Part shown: piece by piece, positions 26,297 through 37,426 of the stretch
How the letters are laid out: the number at the start of each line of letters is the position of its first letter
Position numbering within the stretch: position 1 is the first letter of the stretch
Origin: an uncultured Roseibium sp.
GTDB lineage: Bacteria; Pseudomonadota; Alphaproteobacteria; Rhizobiales; Stappiaceae
Direction: 5' to 3'
Length of the DNA stretch: 64,000 nucleotides
Assembly (NCBI RefSeq): GCF_947496995.1
Contig: NZ_CANMFD010000001.1
Location: forward strand, 1,360,692 to 1,424,691
Translations under genes and position numbers: made by a program
Notes under the pieces: generated by a model
Database searches by the model: none
What the model saw: the letters and a program-made list of their open reading frames with translations, nothing else
What the model was told of the DNA's origin: nothing

Positions 26297-27652
26297 TCAG
26301 GCCGCATCCGCGAATGTCCGCGCCGCCCGCTTGCGGCAGGCGGCAAGCAGGGTGATGCCGCGTATTCCCAGGAACAGTTCGAGCGCCAGCCAGAGCCCGT
26401 GGTTACCAAGCAGCGGGAAGAGAACATAGTAGGCCGCGATATAGGCCGCCAGCGAGATCAGCATCATGTTGCGCATGGTGTCCGACCATGTGGCGCCGAT
26501 GAAGACACCATCCATCTGAAACGCCAGAACCCCCAGCAGCGGCGTCATGACGGCCCAGATCAGATAGGTGTCGCCGAGCGCGCGGACCTCCGGCACGGTG
26601 ATCATGAAGGCGATCAGCGAAGGGCCGAAAATGTAGAAGAAGACCGCAAGGCCGCCTGCCAGGGCAAAGCTCCAGAGCGCCGTGAGCTTCAATGTCCTGT
26701 CGAACGCCGGCCGGTGCCTTGCGCCGACCGCCCGCCCCGCCAGTTGTTCCGCAGCCGTCGCGAGACCGTCGAGGAAATATCCGGAGACGAGTACGAATTT
26801 TTCCAGCACTGCGTTGGCGGCCAGCATCGCATCGCCCTGGTCGGCAGAGCGGGCCATGAAAAACGCATAGGCGTAGAGGAGGGCGAAGGACCGGATCATG
26901 ATGTCCCGGTTCACCGCCATCATGCGCATCAGCAGCCGCCGGTCGAACACCACCGCGAGAGAGGGCCAGGAGCCCCGCTTGACGCTGGCAAGAACCAGCA
27001 CAAGGCCGAGCACCATCGCCGCGAACTCGCTGAGAACGGTGGCAAGCGCGACCCCTTCGACGCTCCAGCCCAGTCCGATGACGAACCAGACACTGAGCGC
27101 GATATTGATGCTGTTGAGGAACAGCTGCAGCACCAGGGCCGTTCCGGCACGGCCGAGGCCTATCAGCCAGCCCAGAATGGCGTAATTTGCGAGCAGGAAC
27201 GGCGCACTGAAAATCCGCATGTCGAAATAGCGCACCGTAGCGGCCTGCACTTCGGAACTGCCGCCCAGAAACCACAGGCCCGCCTCGCGGACCGGGGCGT
27301 GAAGGGCGATGATCGCCAGCCCGCCGATGGCGGCAATGATCAACGCCCTCAGGAGCGTTGCCCTGATTTCCACGTCGTTGCGGGCGCCGAGCGCCTGCGC
27401 GGTGAGGCCGGTGGTGCCGGACCGCAGGAAGTTGAAGCTGGTGAAGGCCAGGTCGAAGATGATGCCGCCCATGGCGATGCCGCCGAGTAGCGCTGCATCG
27501 CCGAGCCGTCCGATCACCGCCATGTCGACCACGCCGAGCAGGGGTGTCGACAGATAGCCGAGCGTCATCGGAACCGCGACGGCAAGCACCGAGCGGTGTG
27601 TCACCGTGAAGGCGAGTTTCGACGGATCGTTGATGGTGGCGGGTCGGGTCAT
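26297..27652 (-). CDS. MATE-family efflux transporter (DinF-like)
   Basis: 451 residues from ATG 27652 (MTRPATINDPSKLAF). About twelve membrane helices in two MATE halves; the first includes SVLAVAVPMTLGYLSTPLLG and VDMAVIGRLGDAALLGGIAMG, the conserved N-lobe signature. It uses a sodium or proton gradient to export organic cations or other compounds. The frame is open to 27802, which would add 50 residues overlapping the divergent promoter side and is unlike the family. Convergent with pyrD, divergent from the deacetylase. Confidence 0.92.
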   Translation of the reverse strand: MTRPATINDPSKLAFTVTHRSVLAVAVPMTLGYLSTPLLGVVDMAVIGRLGDAALLGGIAMGGIIFDLAFTSFNFLRSGTTGLTAQALGARNDVEIRATLLRALIIAAIGGLAIIALHAPVREAGLWFLGGSSEVQAATVRYFDMRIFSAPFLLANYAILGWLIGLGRAGTALVLQLFLNSINIALSVWFVIGLGWSVEGVALATVLSEFAAMVLGLVLVLASVKRGSWPSLAVVFDRRLLMRMMAVNRDIMIRSFALLYAYAFFMARSADQGDAMLAANAVLEKFVLVSGYFLDGLATAAEQLAGRAVGARHRPAFDRTLKLTALWSFALAGGLAVFFYIFGPSLIAFMITVPEVRALGDTYLIWAVMTPLLGVLAFQMDGVFIGATWSDTMRNMMLISLAAYIAAYYVLFPLLGNHGLWLALELFLGIRGITLLAACRKRAARTFADAA

Positions 27653-27801
27653 GAAAACTCGTATGGGCAGGAAAACCTTCTTGTCTCGCTTTGTCCCTTT
27701 CGTCAAATGGTTTCCCTGCATTGCCAGCTGGTGTGACAAGCGGCAGCAGCTGACTTGCGAAGGGATGTCGGAATGGCAAAACCCGCCATATAGTGTTCCC
27801 A

Positions 27802-28737
27802 ATGACCCTGCCGATTGTCCATCATCCGGCCTATTGCGCCGATCTGCCCGCCAATCACCGTTTTCCGATGGACAAGTTCCGCGCGGTTGCCGAGCTGATC
27901 CGCACGGAAGGTCTTCTGGATGGTGGCAATTTCTACCGGCCCAGGCCGGCGCCCTTCGAATGGGTCGCCCTTGCCCATGACCCCGCTTATGTGGACCAGG
28001 TGTTCAACGGCACCGTGCCGGAAAGGATCGCGCGGGAGATCGGATTTCCCATGCGCGAGGACATCGCGCTGCGGGCACGCTGTGCGACCGGCGGCACGGT
28101 CCTGACTTGTTATCTGGCTTTGGAGCACGGGATTGCCTGCAACACGGCCGGCGGCAGTCATCACGCCCGAAAGGCCCATGGCGCCGGCTTCTGCGTCTTC
28201 AACGACGTTGCTGTTGCGGTCAGGGTCATGCAGGCGGACGGGGCCATCGGCAAGGCGCTGATCGTCGATCTCGACGTGCATCAGGGAGATGGAACCGCCG
28301 ATATCTTTCAGGGCGATCCGGACATCTTCACGTTTTCGATGCACTCGGAGCGGAATTATCCGGTCCGCAAGATCCCCTCGCATCTCGACATAGGCTTGCC
28401 CGATGCGACCGGAGACACGCTCTATCTGCATCAGCTTGCTGAGGTTCTCCCGGCGCTTCTGAAACAGGAAGCCTGGGATATCGTGATCTTCAATGCCGGT
28501 GTCGATCCTTACGAACATGACCGTCTGGGCCGCCTGGCGCTGACACGTGAAGGCCTGCACTTGCGGGACCGGCTGGTGATCGAGACTGTGGCGGCCGCAG
28601 GTGTTCCGCTGGCCGGTGTTCTCGGGGGAGGATATTCCACCGATATCGATGAACTTGCGGACCGCCACCTGACACTGCATCGCAGCGCCAGGTCGGTCTT
28701 TGAAGGAGCAGGTACTCTTGCCCGGACGTCCGGGTGA
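27802..28737 (+). CDS. Histone deacetylase-like amidohydrolase
   Basis: 311 residues. Class II-like bacterial HDAC/acetylpolyamine amidohydrolase fold. Catalytic residues are kept: tandem H120/H121 in GGSHHA, zinc ligands D158 and H160 in DLDVHQGDGT, zinc ligand D235 in NAGVDPYEHD, and Y278 in GGGYS. It removes acetyl or acyl groups from lysine side chains or small amines; the actual substrate is unknown. A GTG three codons upstream is an alternative start. Confidence 0.92.
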   Translation: MTLPIVHHPAYCADLPANHRFPMDKFRAVAELIRTEGLLDGGNFYRPRPAPFEWVALAHDPAYVDQVFNGTVPERIAREIGFPMREDIALRARCATGGTVLTCYLALEHGIACNTAGGSHHARKAHGAGFCVFNDVAVAVRVMQADGAIGKALIVDLDVHQGDGTADIFQGDPDIFTFSMHSERNYPVRKIPSHLDIGLPDATGDTLYLHQLAEVLPALLKQEAWDIVIFNAGVDPYEHDRLGRLALTREGLHLRDRLVIETVAAAGVPLAGVLGGGYSTDIDELADRHLTLHRSARSVFEGAGTLARTSG

Positions 28738-28794
28738 GGGCGCCTGAAGTCGCATGGCGCAGGGACACGCCGGAGTGTTTCGATAAAGGGGTGC

Positions 28795-29070
28795 TTAGCG
28801 GTTCCGACCCATGGACAGGACCCGGGTCACCAGCCAGATCGGTATGACGACAATCGCGCCGATTACCAGATAACCGCCAAGGCGCCAGATGGCATGGTAG
28901 CCCATGTTCCAGAGCCGCTGGACGAATTCGACCGCCATGTCGACGAGATCAAACGGATCCAGGTTAAGGGCCGAGAGCACGATGCCGACCACAAACGAAA
29001 GAAACACGAGCCGCAACAGCACCTGCGCGGGCGAGCCTCCCAGAAAACGGCTCAAGCCGGTGTCGGACAT
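28795..29070 (-). CDS. DUF6460 small membrane protein
   Basis: 91 residues. FLGGSPAQVLLRLVFLSFVV begins a first membrane helix, LDPFDLVDMAVEFVQRLW is a conserved amphipathic segment, and a second helix (YLVIGAIVVIPIWLVTRVLS) ends the protein. This pattern is the Hyphomicrobiales DUF6460 family. No function known. The start has an AGGAGAAAT ribosome-binding site. Confidence 0.78.
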   Translation of the reverse strand: MSDTGLSRFLGGSPAQVLLRLVFLSFVVGIVLSALNLDPFDLVDMAVEFVQRLWNMGYHAIWRLGGYLVIGAIVVIPIWLVTRVLSMGRNR

Positions 29071-29668
29071 GTATTTCTCCTGATTGATCTTGGTGCCGGA
29101 CCTTGACCGGAAGTTAGGAACAATCCCGTGCGATTACAATGTTCGAGGAACTTAAATTGAGGAAGGGTTCCAGCCGGTTCGTGTGCTCGTGATCTGCTTC
29201 AGGGAGGAAAAATGAGCAGAAAAGGATCGAATATCGGCAAATTTCCCGATTAATTACAGGTGGTGTCGTAAATAGTATAGTTCTGTCGCTCTCAGGCCAA
29301 AGACGAGGACATTCCGCTAGGGTATTTATGTAAGCAGGAAAATTTAATCGGTTGCTTGCGGTCACCCACATCCGCATCTGATCGGACTTTTCCCGACCTG
29401 TAGCGAATGACAGACACCGGAAAAAAGCCGAAAAGGCACCGGATAAAAGACTTTCATGCTGCGGTGTGGCCCCTGACGCCAAAAACAATAGGGACGGTTT
29501 TCTCTGAAAGCACGCTCCCAGATACTGTGCACCCTAGATGCTCGGACAGCAGTTTCCAGCGTCTGTCAGGTTAAGGCCCATCTCAGGCACGGCGGCGTAT
29601 CAGCCCTGACGCCCCGTGCCGCAATTCTTTTCCTCACAACTGATGTGAACTGCGGACCCGGCGCCTTG
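29071..29668. other. AT-richer intergenic region between DUF6460 and AraC genes
   Basis: 598 bases without a supported gene. It is visibly lower in G+C than its surroundings. A 20-codon frame at 29213-29275 (MSRKDRISANF...) follows GGGAGGA with 4-base spacing, but is too short to support. A longer minus-strand frame (29114-29488) has no family similarity and no coding character. Confidence 0.5.
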
Positions 29669-30727
29669 TCATGCGGATTTTGACATCCCGCCCGGCTCGC
29701 CGATCCTCTCGACCGTATCAGTCGGAGCTTCACGCACCTTTCTGGGAGGGATGCCGAACCATGTCTTGACCGCCCTGGAAAAGGTGCTCAGTTCGGAAAA
29801 TCCCAGCAGATAGGCGATCTCCTTCATCGGCAATTCCGTGCTTCTCAGGTATCGTTCGGCTGCCGAGCGCCGGATTTCCTCGCTGAGTTTGCGGAAGCTC
29901 GTTCCTTCCTTCTCCAGAACCCGTTGCACGGCTCTTTGGGACATGCCCAGTTTTGAAGCGATCTGCGGCAGCGAGCAGGTGCCGTTCGAAAGGCTGGAGG
30001 CGACTTCGTTGGCAATCCTCGACAGGGGGGACTCACGCTGATCGAAGGACTCCATTTCGCTCATCGCCGCTTTCAGGATGATCTCGTACAGGTGGGAGTC
30101 GTTGCGGCGCAGTGGCCGCGAGAGCAGCGCGCGCGGAAATGAAATGCGGTTGTGCGTTGCCCCGAACTTCAGGCGACCCTGATATTTTTTCTGGAAGGCG
30201 GAGGTGTTTGCAGGCGCGTATGTTGCCAGCTCGATCAGAACCGGCGGAACGTTCATGTCCAGGGCATGTTCCAGTTGCTGGGTGGCCCAGCCGACACGGG
30301 CGAACATGTTCTGCCGCCATTCGCCGCGTCCTTCCAGGATCGGCCATTCGACATAGCCGCTCGTGTCGGTTTCCTGAAAGCTGATCCGGTAGGCATTGGA
30401 GCGGATCGGCATGTATTTCACCCACGCCTGACAGGCATCCCGCAGGGTGGGGGCACAGGAGAACAGATAGTCGAAGATGGAAAAGCAACCGATCTCGATA
30501 TTGTTGAAGAGGTCGAACATCACCGCGTCGTTGCCAAGTGTCTCGGCAACTTGTTCGAAAACGCCATGCCAGGCAGTAATCGGTACAACCCCTCGAGCGT
30601 CTTCGAGACTGCAGAGGTCGAAATTGTAGCGATGTGCCATACCGGGCCAGTCCAAATTTTCATTTGAACAGATATCGCGCAGGACACGGAATACGTCTGC
30701 GCGCGCCCATTCGCCTTCTAGCGGCAT
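29669..30727 (-). CDS. AraC-family transcriptional regulator
   Basis: 352 residues. The N-terminal about 200 residues resemble the arabinose-binding-like domain PF12625 of the OruR/ArgR-type subgroup. The C-terminal AraC/XylS helix-turn-helix pair includes SLPQIASKLGMSQRAVQRVL and MKEIAYLLGFSELSTFSRAV, ending with the WFGIPPRKVRE motif. Its ATG follows a strong GGAGGGGGAG site. It stands alone after the terminator of the beta-oxidation operon, so its target is not obvious. Confidence 0.9.
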   Translation of the reverse strand: MPLEGEWARADVFRVLRDICSNENLDWPGMAHRYNFDLCSLEDARGVVPITAWHGVFEQVAETLGNDAVMFDLFNNIEIGCFSIFDYLFSCAPTLRDACQAWVKYMPIRSNAYRISFQETDTSGYVEWPILEGRGEWRQNMFARVGWATQQLEHALDMNVPPVLIELATYAPANTSAFQKKYQGRLKFGATHNRISFPRALLSRPLRRNDSHLYEIILKAAMSEMESFDQRESPLSRIANEVASSLSNGTCSLPQIASKLGMSQRAVQRVLEKEGTSFRKLSEEIRRSAAERYLRSTELPMKEIAYLLGFSELSTFSRAVKTWFGIPPRKVREAPTDTVERIGEPGGMSKSA

Positions 30728-30845
30728 CTCCCCCTCCAGCCGTCAAATGCACAACTGTTGTTTACAACTTTGCATGATGACACGCGGCGGATCAAGTTTT
30801 GTCGCAGTTCGCTAACACCTATTGCATATGCTTTAGGCAAAATTA

Positions 30846-30876
30846 TCAATGCCGCTCCTCCCTGGAGCGGCATTGA
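30846..30876 (-). terminator. Terminator of the beta-oxidation operon
   Basis: TCAATGCCGCTCC pairs with GGAGCGGCATTGA over a 5-base loop. On the minus strand the hairpin is followed by ATAATTTT, ending transcripts from the fadJ-like gene. Confidence 0.8.
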
Positions 30877-30884
30877 TGTTGCTG

Positions 30885-33095
30885 TCAGGCTGCGTTTTTC
30901 TGGCTCTGCTCGGTTTTCGGAGGGAATTTACCGTAAAAGGATTCGTTTTCCCGGGCCATGTCCCGCAACAGCCGGTTCGGCTTGAAACGCGGCCCCCATT
31001 TGCGGGTGAATTTCTTGCAGAGCTCGACAAAGGCCGGGGTGCCCATGGTGTCGATGTAACTCAGCGTCCCGCCCGAATAGGGAGCAAAGCCGAACCCGAG
31101 GATGGAGCCGACATCGGCCTCGCGCACATCTGTCAGGCACTTCTCTTCGAAGATCCGCGCCGTCTCCAGGGCCTGCATCACGAGAAGGCGCTGCTTCAAC
31201 TCCTCGATATTGAAGCTTTCGGCGGGTTTCGGCTGGCCGGTGACTTCGGTAATGCCCGGCCAGAGGCTCTTTTCCTTGCCCTTGTAGTCGTAGAAACCCT
31301 TGCCGTTCTTGCGGCCGAAGCGTTCCCGCTTGACCACCATCTCTTCCAGGATGTTGTCCAGCGGGCCTTCGAGGTATTTGACACCCAGGTCCTTGCGGGC
31401 CGCCGACACGATTTTCCAGGCTAGGTCGAGAGCGACTTCATCTCCCAGCGACAACGGACCGACCGGCATGCCTGCCATCTTGCCCGCATTTTCGATCATC
31501 GCTGCCGGAACGCCGTCGGCCAGCATCATCAGGCCTTCGCGGATGTAGGTCATCACCACGCGGGACGTATAGAAGCCGCGGCTGTCGTTGACCACGATCG
31601 GCGTCTTCTTGATCGCCTTGATATAGTCCATCGCCATTGCCAGCGCCCGGTCCGAGGTCCGTTTGCCAAGGATCACTTCAACGAGCATCATCTTGTCGAC
31701 GGGCGAGAAGAAGTGGATGCCGATGAAGTTTTTCGGCCGCTTCGAGGCCTGTGCGAGCGACGTGATCGGCAAGGTCGAGGTGTTTGACGCGAAAATCGCC
31801 CGTGATTTCATCACGGCTTCGGCGTTCTCCGTCACGGTCTTCTTGATCTCACGGTCTTCGAACACCGCCTCGATCACCAGGTCACAATCTCCCAAAGCTT
31901 CGTAATCGGTGGTCGCGTTGATCCTGGAGAGCAGCTTTTCCTTCTGCTCTTCGCTGGCCCTGCCGCGTTTGACGGCCTTGCCCATGAGCTCGTCCGCATG
32001 GGCCTTGCCCCTGTCGGCGGCGTCCTGGTCACGGTCGATCAGAACGACATCGATGCCGGCCTGTGCGGTGACATAGGCGATGCCTGCGCCCATGAACCCG
32101 GCCCCCAGAATGCCGACCTTCCTGATCCGGTTCGGACGCTGATCCGCCGGACGGCGGGCCAGCTTGTTCAACTCCTGCATGGAGACGAACAGGGAGCGGA
32201 TCATGTTGGCCGCTTCCGGCGTCTGCAGAACCTTGGCGAAATACCGGCTTTCGACCTGCAGGGCGAGGTCCATCGGCAATTGCAGACCTTCGACCACCGA
32301 GCGCAGGAGGTAGCGGGCGCCCGGATAATTGTCCTGGGTTTCCCGGCGATAAATGGCATTCGCTGCCGGCCAGAACTGGAACCCGGCCGGAGAATAGACC
32401 TTGCCGTTCGGAAGCTTGTAGCCCTTCTTGTCCCAGTCCTTGACCGGGTCGAGACCGGCTTTCAGCATCTTTTTGGCGGCGGCCACCAGCTTCCGGGACG
32501 AGGCAATCTCGTCAACCAGCTTCAGCTGTTTGGCTTGCGGCGCACGCAGCGTGCGGCCCTGCAGCAGAAACTGCAGTCCCTGCTGGGCGTCGGCCATGCG
32601 CATGACGCGCTGGGTGCCGCCGGCACCCGGGAAGAGGCCGATCTTGACTTCCGGCAGCCCCATTTTCAGGCCGTCATCGACAACGCGCCCATGGCAGGCA
32701 AGCGCCAGCTCCGTACCGCCGCCCATGCAGGTGCCGGCAACGGCGGCGACAAACGGCTTGCCGCAGGTTTCCAGCTTTCGGTAGACCTGCGACAGCTTGC
32801 GGGACCCTTCGAACAGAGCTTTCGCAGCGGCTTCGGCATCTTTGCCGCGCTTGATGTGAAAGTCCTTCAACAGACCTTCAAGCATGGTCAGGTCTGCACC
32901 GCCGGAAAAGGCGGTCTTGCCGGACGTGATGACCGCGCCCTTGATAGCTTCGTCGCCGGCCACCTGATCGACAATGGCGCTCAACTCCTCCATGACGGTC
33001 ATGTCGATGACGTTCATCGACTTTTCCGGCATGTCCCAGGTGATCAGCGCGAAACCGTCTTCGTCGGTTTCAAGGGTGAAATTCCTGTAGCTCAT
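30885..33095 (-). CDS. FadB/FadJ-type enoyl-CoA hydratase / 3-hydroxyacyl-CoA dehydrogenase
   Basis: 736 residues. An N-terminal crotonase domain (about 1-190) has the oxyanion-hole glycine loop FSGGADL and catalytic Glu129 (GGGTEL) and Glu149 (LPEV). An NAD-binding dehydrogenase domain starts near 325 with GAGFMGAG (about 331-338), followed by the HCDH C-terminal domains with [11 protein letters not shown] and the two helical repeats. It catalyses steps two and three of beta-oxidation, partnered with the thiolase gene upstream. Good GAGGAGG ribosome-binding site. Last gene of the MerR-controlled operon. Confidence 0.95.
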   Translation of the reverse strand: MSYRNFTLETDEDGFALITWDMPEKSMNVIDMTVMEELSAIVDQVAGDEAIKGAVITSGKTAFSGGADLTMLEGLLKDFHIKRGKDAEAAAKALFEGSRKLSQVYRKLETCGKPFVAAVAGTCMGGGTELALACHGRVVDDGLKMGLPEVKIGLFPGAGGTQRVMRMADAQQGLQFLLQGRTLRAPQAKQLKLVDEIASSRKLVAAAKKMLKAGLDPVKDWDKKGYKLPNGKVYSPAGFQFWPAANAIYRRETQDNYPGARYLLRSVVEGLQLPMDLALQVESRYFAKVLQTPEAANMIRSLFVSMQELNKLARRPADQRPNRIRKVGILGAGFMGAGIAYVTAQAGIDVVLIDRDQDAADRGKAHADELMGKAVKRGRASEEQKEKLLSRINATTDYEALGDCDLVIEAVFEDREIKKTVTENAEAVMKSRAIFASNTSTLPITSLAQASKRPKNFIGIHFFSPVDKMMLVEVILGKRTSDRALAMAMDYIKAIKKTPIVVNDSRGFYTSRVVMTYIREGLMMLADGVPAAMIENAGKMAGMPVGPLSLGDEVALDLAWKIVSAARKDLGVKYLEGPLDNILEEMVVKRERFGRKNGKGFYDYKGKEKSLWPGITEVTGQPKPAESFNIEELKQRLLVMQALETARIFEEKCLTDVREADVGSILGFGFAPYSGGTLSYIDTMGTPAFVELCKKFTRKWGPRFKPNRLLRDMARENESFYGKFPPKTEQSQKNAA

Positions 33096-33252
33096 TTGAA
33101 AATCCTCCTCGGGCCGGCACCGTTTTCTTGCAGATGGGCGCGCTGCCGCGCTGCCGATCCGGTGCCTTCCAAAACTACGTCGCCTGCGTGTTTCGCTACT
33201 GCCGGTTCGAACGGCATCACTCGGCGTTCCCTGGCAATATCGCTCAACATCG

Positions 33253-34461
<1,209 letters not shown>

Positions 34462-34511
34462 CAGATCCTCCTCTGGACCAATCTGAAGTTGGTCGATTTG
34501 AAAGTGTCCAG

Positions 34512-34541
34512 GCATCCAGCGCTCTTTCGGGCGCTGGATGC
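34512..34541 (-). promoter_or_regulatory. Intercistronic hairpin between GST and thiolase genes
   Basis: GCATCCAGCGC pairs with GCGCTGGATGC over an 8-base loop. It lacks a U-tract on the minus strand, so it is more likely an mRNA-processing or stability element than a terminator. Confidence 0.5.
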
Positions 34542-34558
34542 TCCGGATCAGATCCTCC

Positions 34559-35197
34559 TCATGTCGCGTTCGGCAACGGGTGGCCGGGCATGAGGTCGTA
34601 GGGATGTTTCCAGCCGGGCAGGGACTTTATCCGTGCCAGCCACTGGATGACGTTTGGATAGGCGTCGAGGTCGAAGCCGAGCTCGCCGTCGTAGTAGAGA
34701 TAGCTGCACAGGGAAAAGTCGGCGATCGTCGGCTTTTCACCGACAGCAAACGCGGTGCCGTCGAAATGCTTTTCAAGGATGGCGAGGGCCGCTTTCGAAC
34801 GGCCGTCCAGGAACTTCGTCACATCGGTCTCGCCGGTTTTTGCGAGTGTTCGCATGAAACGCAGGGGGCCGATAAGACCGGAAACCTTCTGGTTGTCGAA
34901 GATCGTCCAGCGCAGAACTTCCCGGCGTTCGTCTTCACTCTCCCAGCCGAACTTGCCGAATTTCTCGAACAGGTAGTCCATGATCACGGCGGACTGGGTC
35001 AGCAGCTTGCCATTGTGATTGAGCACCGGGACCTCGCCCATCTCGTTCACGGTCTTGCGGTATTCTTCCGTGCGGGTTTCGCCGTTGAAGAAATCGACCC
35101 ATTTCGGTGTCCAGTCGGCACCGCACAGCTCCAGCATCAGGGCCGCTTTATAAGAGTGCCCTGACTGGGCCATGCAATGAAGAACGTATTCAGCCAT
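34559..35197 (-). CDS. Glutathione S-transferase family protein
   Basis: 212 residues. Thioredoxin-like N-terminal domain (1-78) with the cis-proline GEVPVLNHNG and GSH-contact QSAVIMDYL, then an alpha-helical C-terminal domain (about 90-205) with the N-capping-box region KPTIADFSLCSYLYY. It lies inside a beta-oxidation operon, between the acyl-CoA dehydrogenase and thiolase genes, in good order for co-expression. A role in detoxifying reactive acyl or aldehyde products, or in GSH-linked acyl metabolism, is an inference only. Confidence 0.9.
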   Translation of the reverse strand: MAEYVLHCMAQSGHSYKAALMLELCGADWTPKWVDFFNGETRTEEYRKTVNEMGEVPVLNHNGKLLTQSAVIMDYLFEKFGKFGWESEDERREVLRWTIFDNQKVSGLIGPLRFMRTLAKTGETDVTKFLDGRSKAALAILEKHFDGTAFAVGEKPTIADFSLCSYLYYDGELGFDLDAYPNVIQWLARIKSLPGWKHPYDLMPGHPLPNAT

Positions 35198-35301
35198 ATC
35201 TTGAAAATCTCCCTGGCAAATCAGATCCGAGCGCGACTATAGCCGCGCGATCCGGCTTGCGGGGTTCAATCTTCCAACATTTTTTGTCGTCATGGCGCGC
35301 A

Positions 35302-37098
35302 TCAGAAAGCCTCTTCGCTGACCGACATCAGGGTGTCCGATCCGGAGGAAATCCGGGCCAGATGCGCCGAGGTCTCCGGGAGGGTCCGCTCCATGAAGAA
35401 CGTTCCGAAGGCGAGCTTGTTCTCAAGCCACCCGGCCTTGTCGCCCGCGCCCGCCGCCAATTGCTGCCTGGCTGTGACCGCGATGCGGGCCCACATGTAG
35501 CCGAGCGCGGTCAGACCGAATAGATGCATGTAATCGGAGGAACCTGCCCCTGCGTTATCAGGGTTTTTCATGGCGTTGTTCATGAACCACATGGTCGCGG
35601 CCTGAAGGTCGTCCATGGCTTTCTTCAGTGGACCGGTGAAGACTGCAAGGTCTTCGTTGTCTTTATTTTCCTTCAGGAAAGTGTTGACTTCATTGAAGAA
35701 ACTCATGACGGCGCGTCCGCCGTTGGCCGGCAGCTTGCGGCCGACCAGATCGAGCGCCTGAATGCCGTTCGCGCCTTCGTAGATCATGGCGATCCGGGCG
35801 TCGCGGACGAACTGCTCCATGCCCCACTCGGCGATATAGCCATGGCCGCCGAACATCTGCTGGGCGTTGACGGCGTTGGCGAAACCGATGTCTGTCAGGA
35901 CACCTTTCAGCACCGGTGTCATCAACCCCATCATGTCGTCCGAGAACTGCCTGGTCTTTTCATCGTCCGAGCGGTGCGAAACGTCGCCGTTGAGCGCGGT
36001 CCACAGAACCAGGGCCCGGGCCGCCTCGTTGAAGGAGCGGATCGACATCAGGGTGCGGCGGACGTCCGGATGCACGATGATCGGGTCGGCTGCCTTGTCC
36101 GGGGCCTTCGGGCCGGTCAGGGCGCGGCCCTGCAGTCGATCCTTCGCATAGGCGGCAGCGTTCTGATAGGCGACCTCGGATTGCGCCAGTCCCTGCACCG
36201 CGACGCCGAGACGGGCCTCGTTCATCATGGTGAACATGGCGCGAAGCCCCTTGTTCTCCTCGCCGACGAGCCAGCCCGTCGAATCGTCGTAATTCATCAC
36301 GCAGGTGGCGTTGCCGTGAATGCCCATCTTGTGCTCGATGGAGCCGCAGGAGACACCGTTGGTGTCGCCGACCGAGCCGTCCTCGTTGATCTGGTTGCGC
36401 GGCACGACGAACAGCGAAATGCCCTTGGTGCCTTCCGGCGCGCCTTCGATCCGGGCGAGCACCAGATGAATGATGTTTTCCGCCAGGTCGTGTTCGCCGG
36501 CGGAAATGAAGATCTTGGTTCCGGAGATCCTGTAGGACCCGTCCGCCTGCGGGACGGCCTTGGTCCGGATGAGCCCGAGATCCGTGCCGCAATGCGGTTC
36601 CGTCAGGTTCATCGTGCCGGTCCACGTCCCGGCGATCATGTTGGGCAGATACTGCTGTTTCAGCTCGTCCGTGCCGTGCAGGGTCAAGGCCGCGACCGCG
36701 CCCGCCGTCAGCCCCGGGTACATGGCAAAGGCCATATTGGCGGAGGAGGCGAATTCGTTGAAGACGGTCGCCAGCGTGTGCGGCAGGCCCTGGCCGCCAT
36801 AATCCGGATCCGCGGACAGAGTGCCCCAGCCGTTTTCGCAAAACGCCTTGTAGGCTGCGTCGAAACCCTTGGGCGTGCTCACCGTGCCGTCGTCATGCCG
36901 GGTGCAGCCTTGCTGGTCGCCGCTCTGGTTCAGCGGCTGAAGCACTTCCTCGGCGAACTTGCCGCCTTCGCGCAGAATCGCTTCCACCAGATCGAGCGGG
37001 GCGTCGGAAAAGCCCGGCAGGTTGGAATATCGTTCGTAGCCCAGGACATCGTTCAAAAGAAAAAGCGTGTCATCGACAGGCGCGGAATAGCTCGGCAT
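35302..37098 (-). CDS. Acyl-CoA dehydrogenase, long form with C-terminal extension
   Basis: 598 residues. Acyl-CoA dehydrogenase N, middle ([16 protein letters not shown] and [14 protein letters not shown]) and C domains are followed by an extra C-terminal helical domain (about 470-598) found in the FadE/DmdC-type long dehydrogenases. [13 protein letters not shown] is the adenine/flavin-contact motif near the active site. It introduces the first double bond in beta-oxidation; DmdC, which acts on methylmercaptopropionyl-CoA, has this same length and layout, so the acyl chain is open. First gene of the operon, with a promoter at 37165-37193 and an operator just downstream of it. Confidence 0.92.
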   Translation of the reverse strand: MPSYSAPVDDTLFLLNDVLGYERYSNLPGFSDAPLDLVEAILREGGKFAEEVLQPLNQSGDQQGCTRHDDGTVSTPKGFDAAYKAFCENGWGTLSADPDYGGQGLPHTLATVFNEFASSANMAFAMYPGLTAGAVAALTLHGTDELKQQYLPNMIAGTWTGTMNLTEPHCGTDLGLIRTKAVPQADGSYRISGTKIFISAGEHDLAENIIHLVLARIEGAPEGTKGISLFVVPRNQINEDGSVGDTNGVSCGSIEHKMGIHGNATCVMNYDDSTGWLVGEENKGLRAMFTMMNEARLGVAVQGLAQSEVAYQNAAAYAKDRLQGRALTGPKAPDKAADPIIVHPDVRRTLMSIRSFNEAARALVLWTALNGDVSHRSDDEKTRQFSDDMMGLMTPVLKGVLTDIGFANAVNAQQMFGGHGYIAEWGMEQFVRDARIAMIYEGANGIQALDLVGRKLPANGGRAVMSFFNEVNTFLKENKDNEDLAVFTGPLKKAMDDLQAATMWFMNNAMKNPDNAGAGSSDYMHLFGLTALGYMWARIAVTARQQLAAGAGDKAGWLENKLAFGTFFMERTLPETSAHLARISSGSDTLMSVSEEAF

Positions 37099-37133
37099 GG
37101 AAATCCTCCCAGATCTGCCGTTTTCCCCTTGAC

Positions 37134-37156
37134 CTTACGTTTCCGTAAACGTCAAC
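37134..37156. promoter_or_regulatory. MerR/LiuR-type operator at the acyl-CoA dehydrogenase promoter
   Basis: CTTACGTTTCCGTAAACGTC at 37134-37153 is an imperfect dyad of TTTACG-like arms, resembling the LiuR-class MerR motif reported for fatty- and branched-chain-acid catabolic genes. It lies just downstream of the -10 box, at the expected transcription start, consistent with repression. A similar copy is upstream of merR. Confidence 0.7.
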
Positions 37157-37164
37157 TTGGTCTG

Positions 37165-37193
37165 TATATACGCGGCTTGAATGGTTCCGGCAA
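37165..37193 (-). promoter_or_regulatory. Promoter of the beta-oxidation operon
   Basis: On the minus strand, TTGCCG (37193-37188), a 17-base spacer, and TATATA (37170-37165). The operator starts 9 bases further on. Confidence 0.6.
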
Positions 37194-37366
37194 GTGGTGT
37201 CCCAAGGGAAGGGGTGACAAAAAATTACGCCTAAAACATGCAGATTGGAATGGTTTTGCAGCTCTGGCTGCACAGGTTCGTGTTTCCCGGCGTCATTTTC
37301 CGGTATTTTTCGTCTGCCAGGGGGGGAGGGCAGACCGTGGTGCACAATACGATCACGACGCCACAT

Positions 37367-37397
37367 AAAAAAACCGCCGGTCGATGAACCGGCGGTT
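37367..37397 (-). terminator. Terminator of merR
   Basis: AACCGCCGGT pairs with ACCGGCGGTT over a 6-base loop; on the minus strand the stem is followed by seven U residues. Classic intrinsic terminator 30 bases after the merR stop. Confidence 0.9.
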
Positions 37398-37426
37398 GAT
37401 GTTGGCGGATCGTCGGGGAAACCGGC

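Larger units (their letters stand above)
37099..37426. other. Intergenic region between acyl-CoA dehydrogenase and merR
   Basis: 328 bases. Contains, from left to right, the dehydrogenase ribosome-binding site, the MerR-type operator (37134-37156), the promoter (37165-37193), an unexplained stretch with no gene, and the merR terminator (37367-37397). Confidence 0.75.

Noticed and set aside
26297..27802. Longer MATE start at 27802
   Set aside because: Would overlap the first base of the divergent deacetylase gene and add residues unlike the family; ATG at 27652 fits.
29114..29488. 124-codon minus-strand frame in the AT-rich gap
   Set aside because: No family similarity, no good ribosome-binding site and mixed composition; long frames by chance are possible here.
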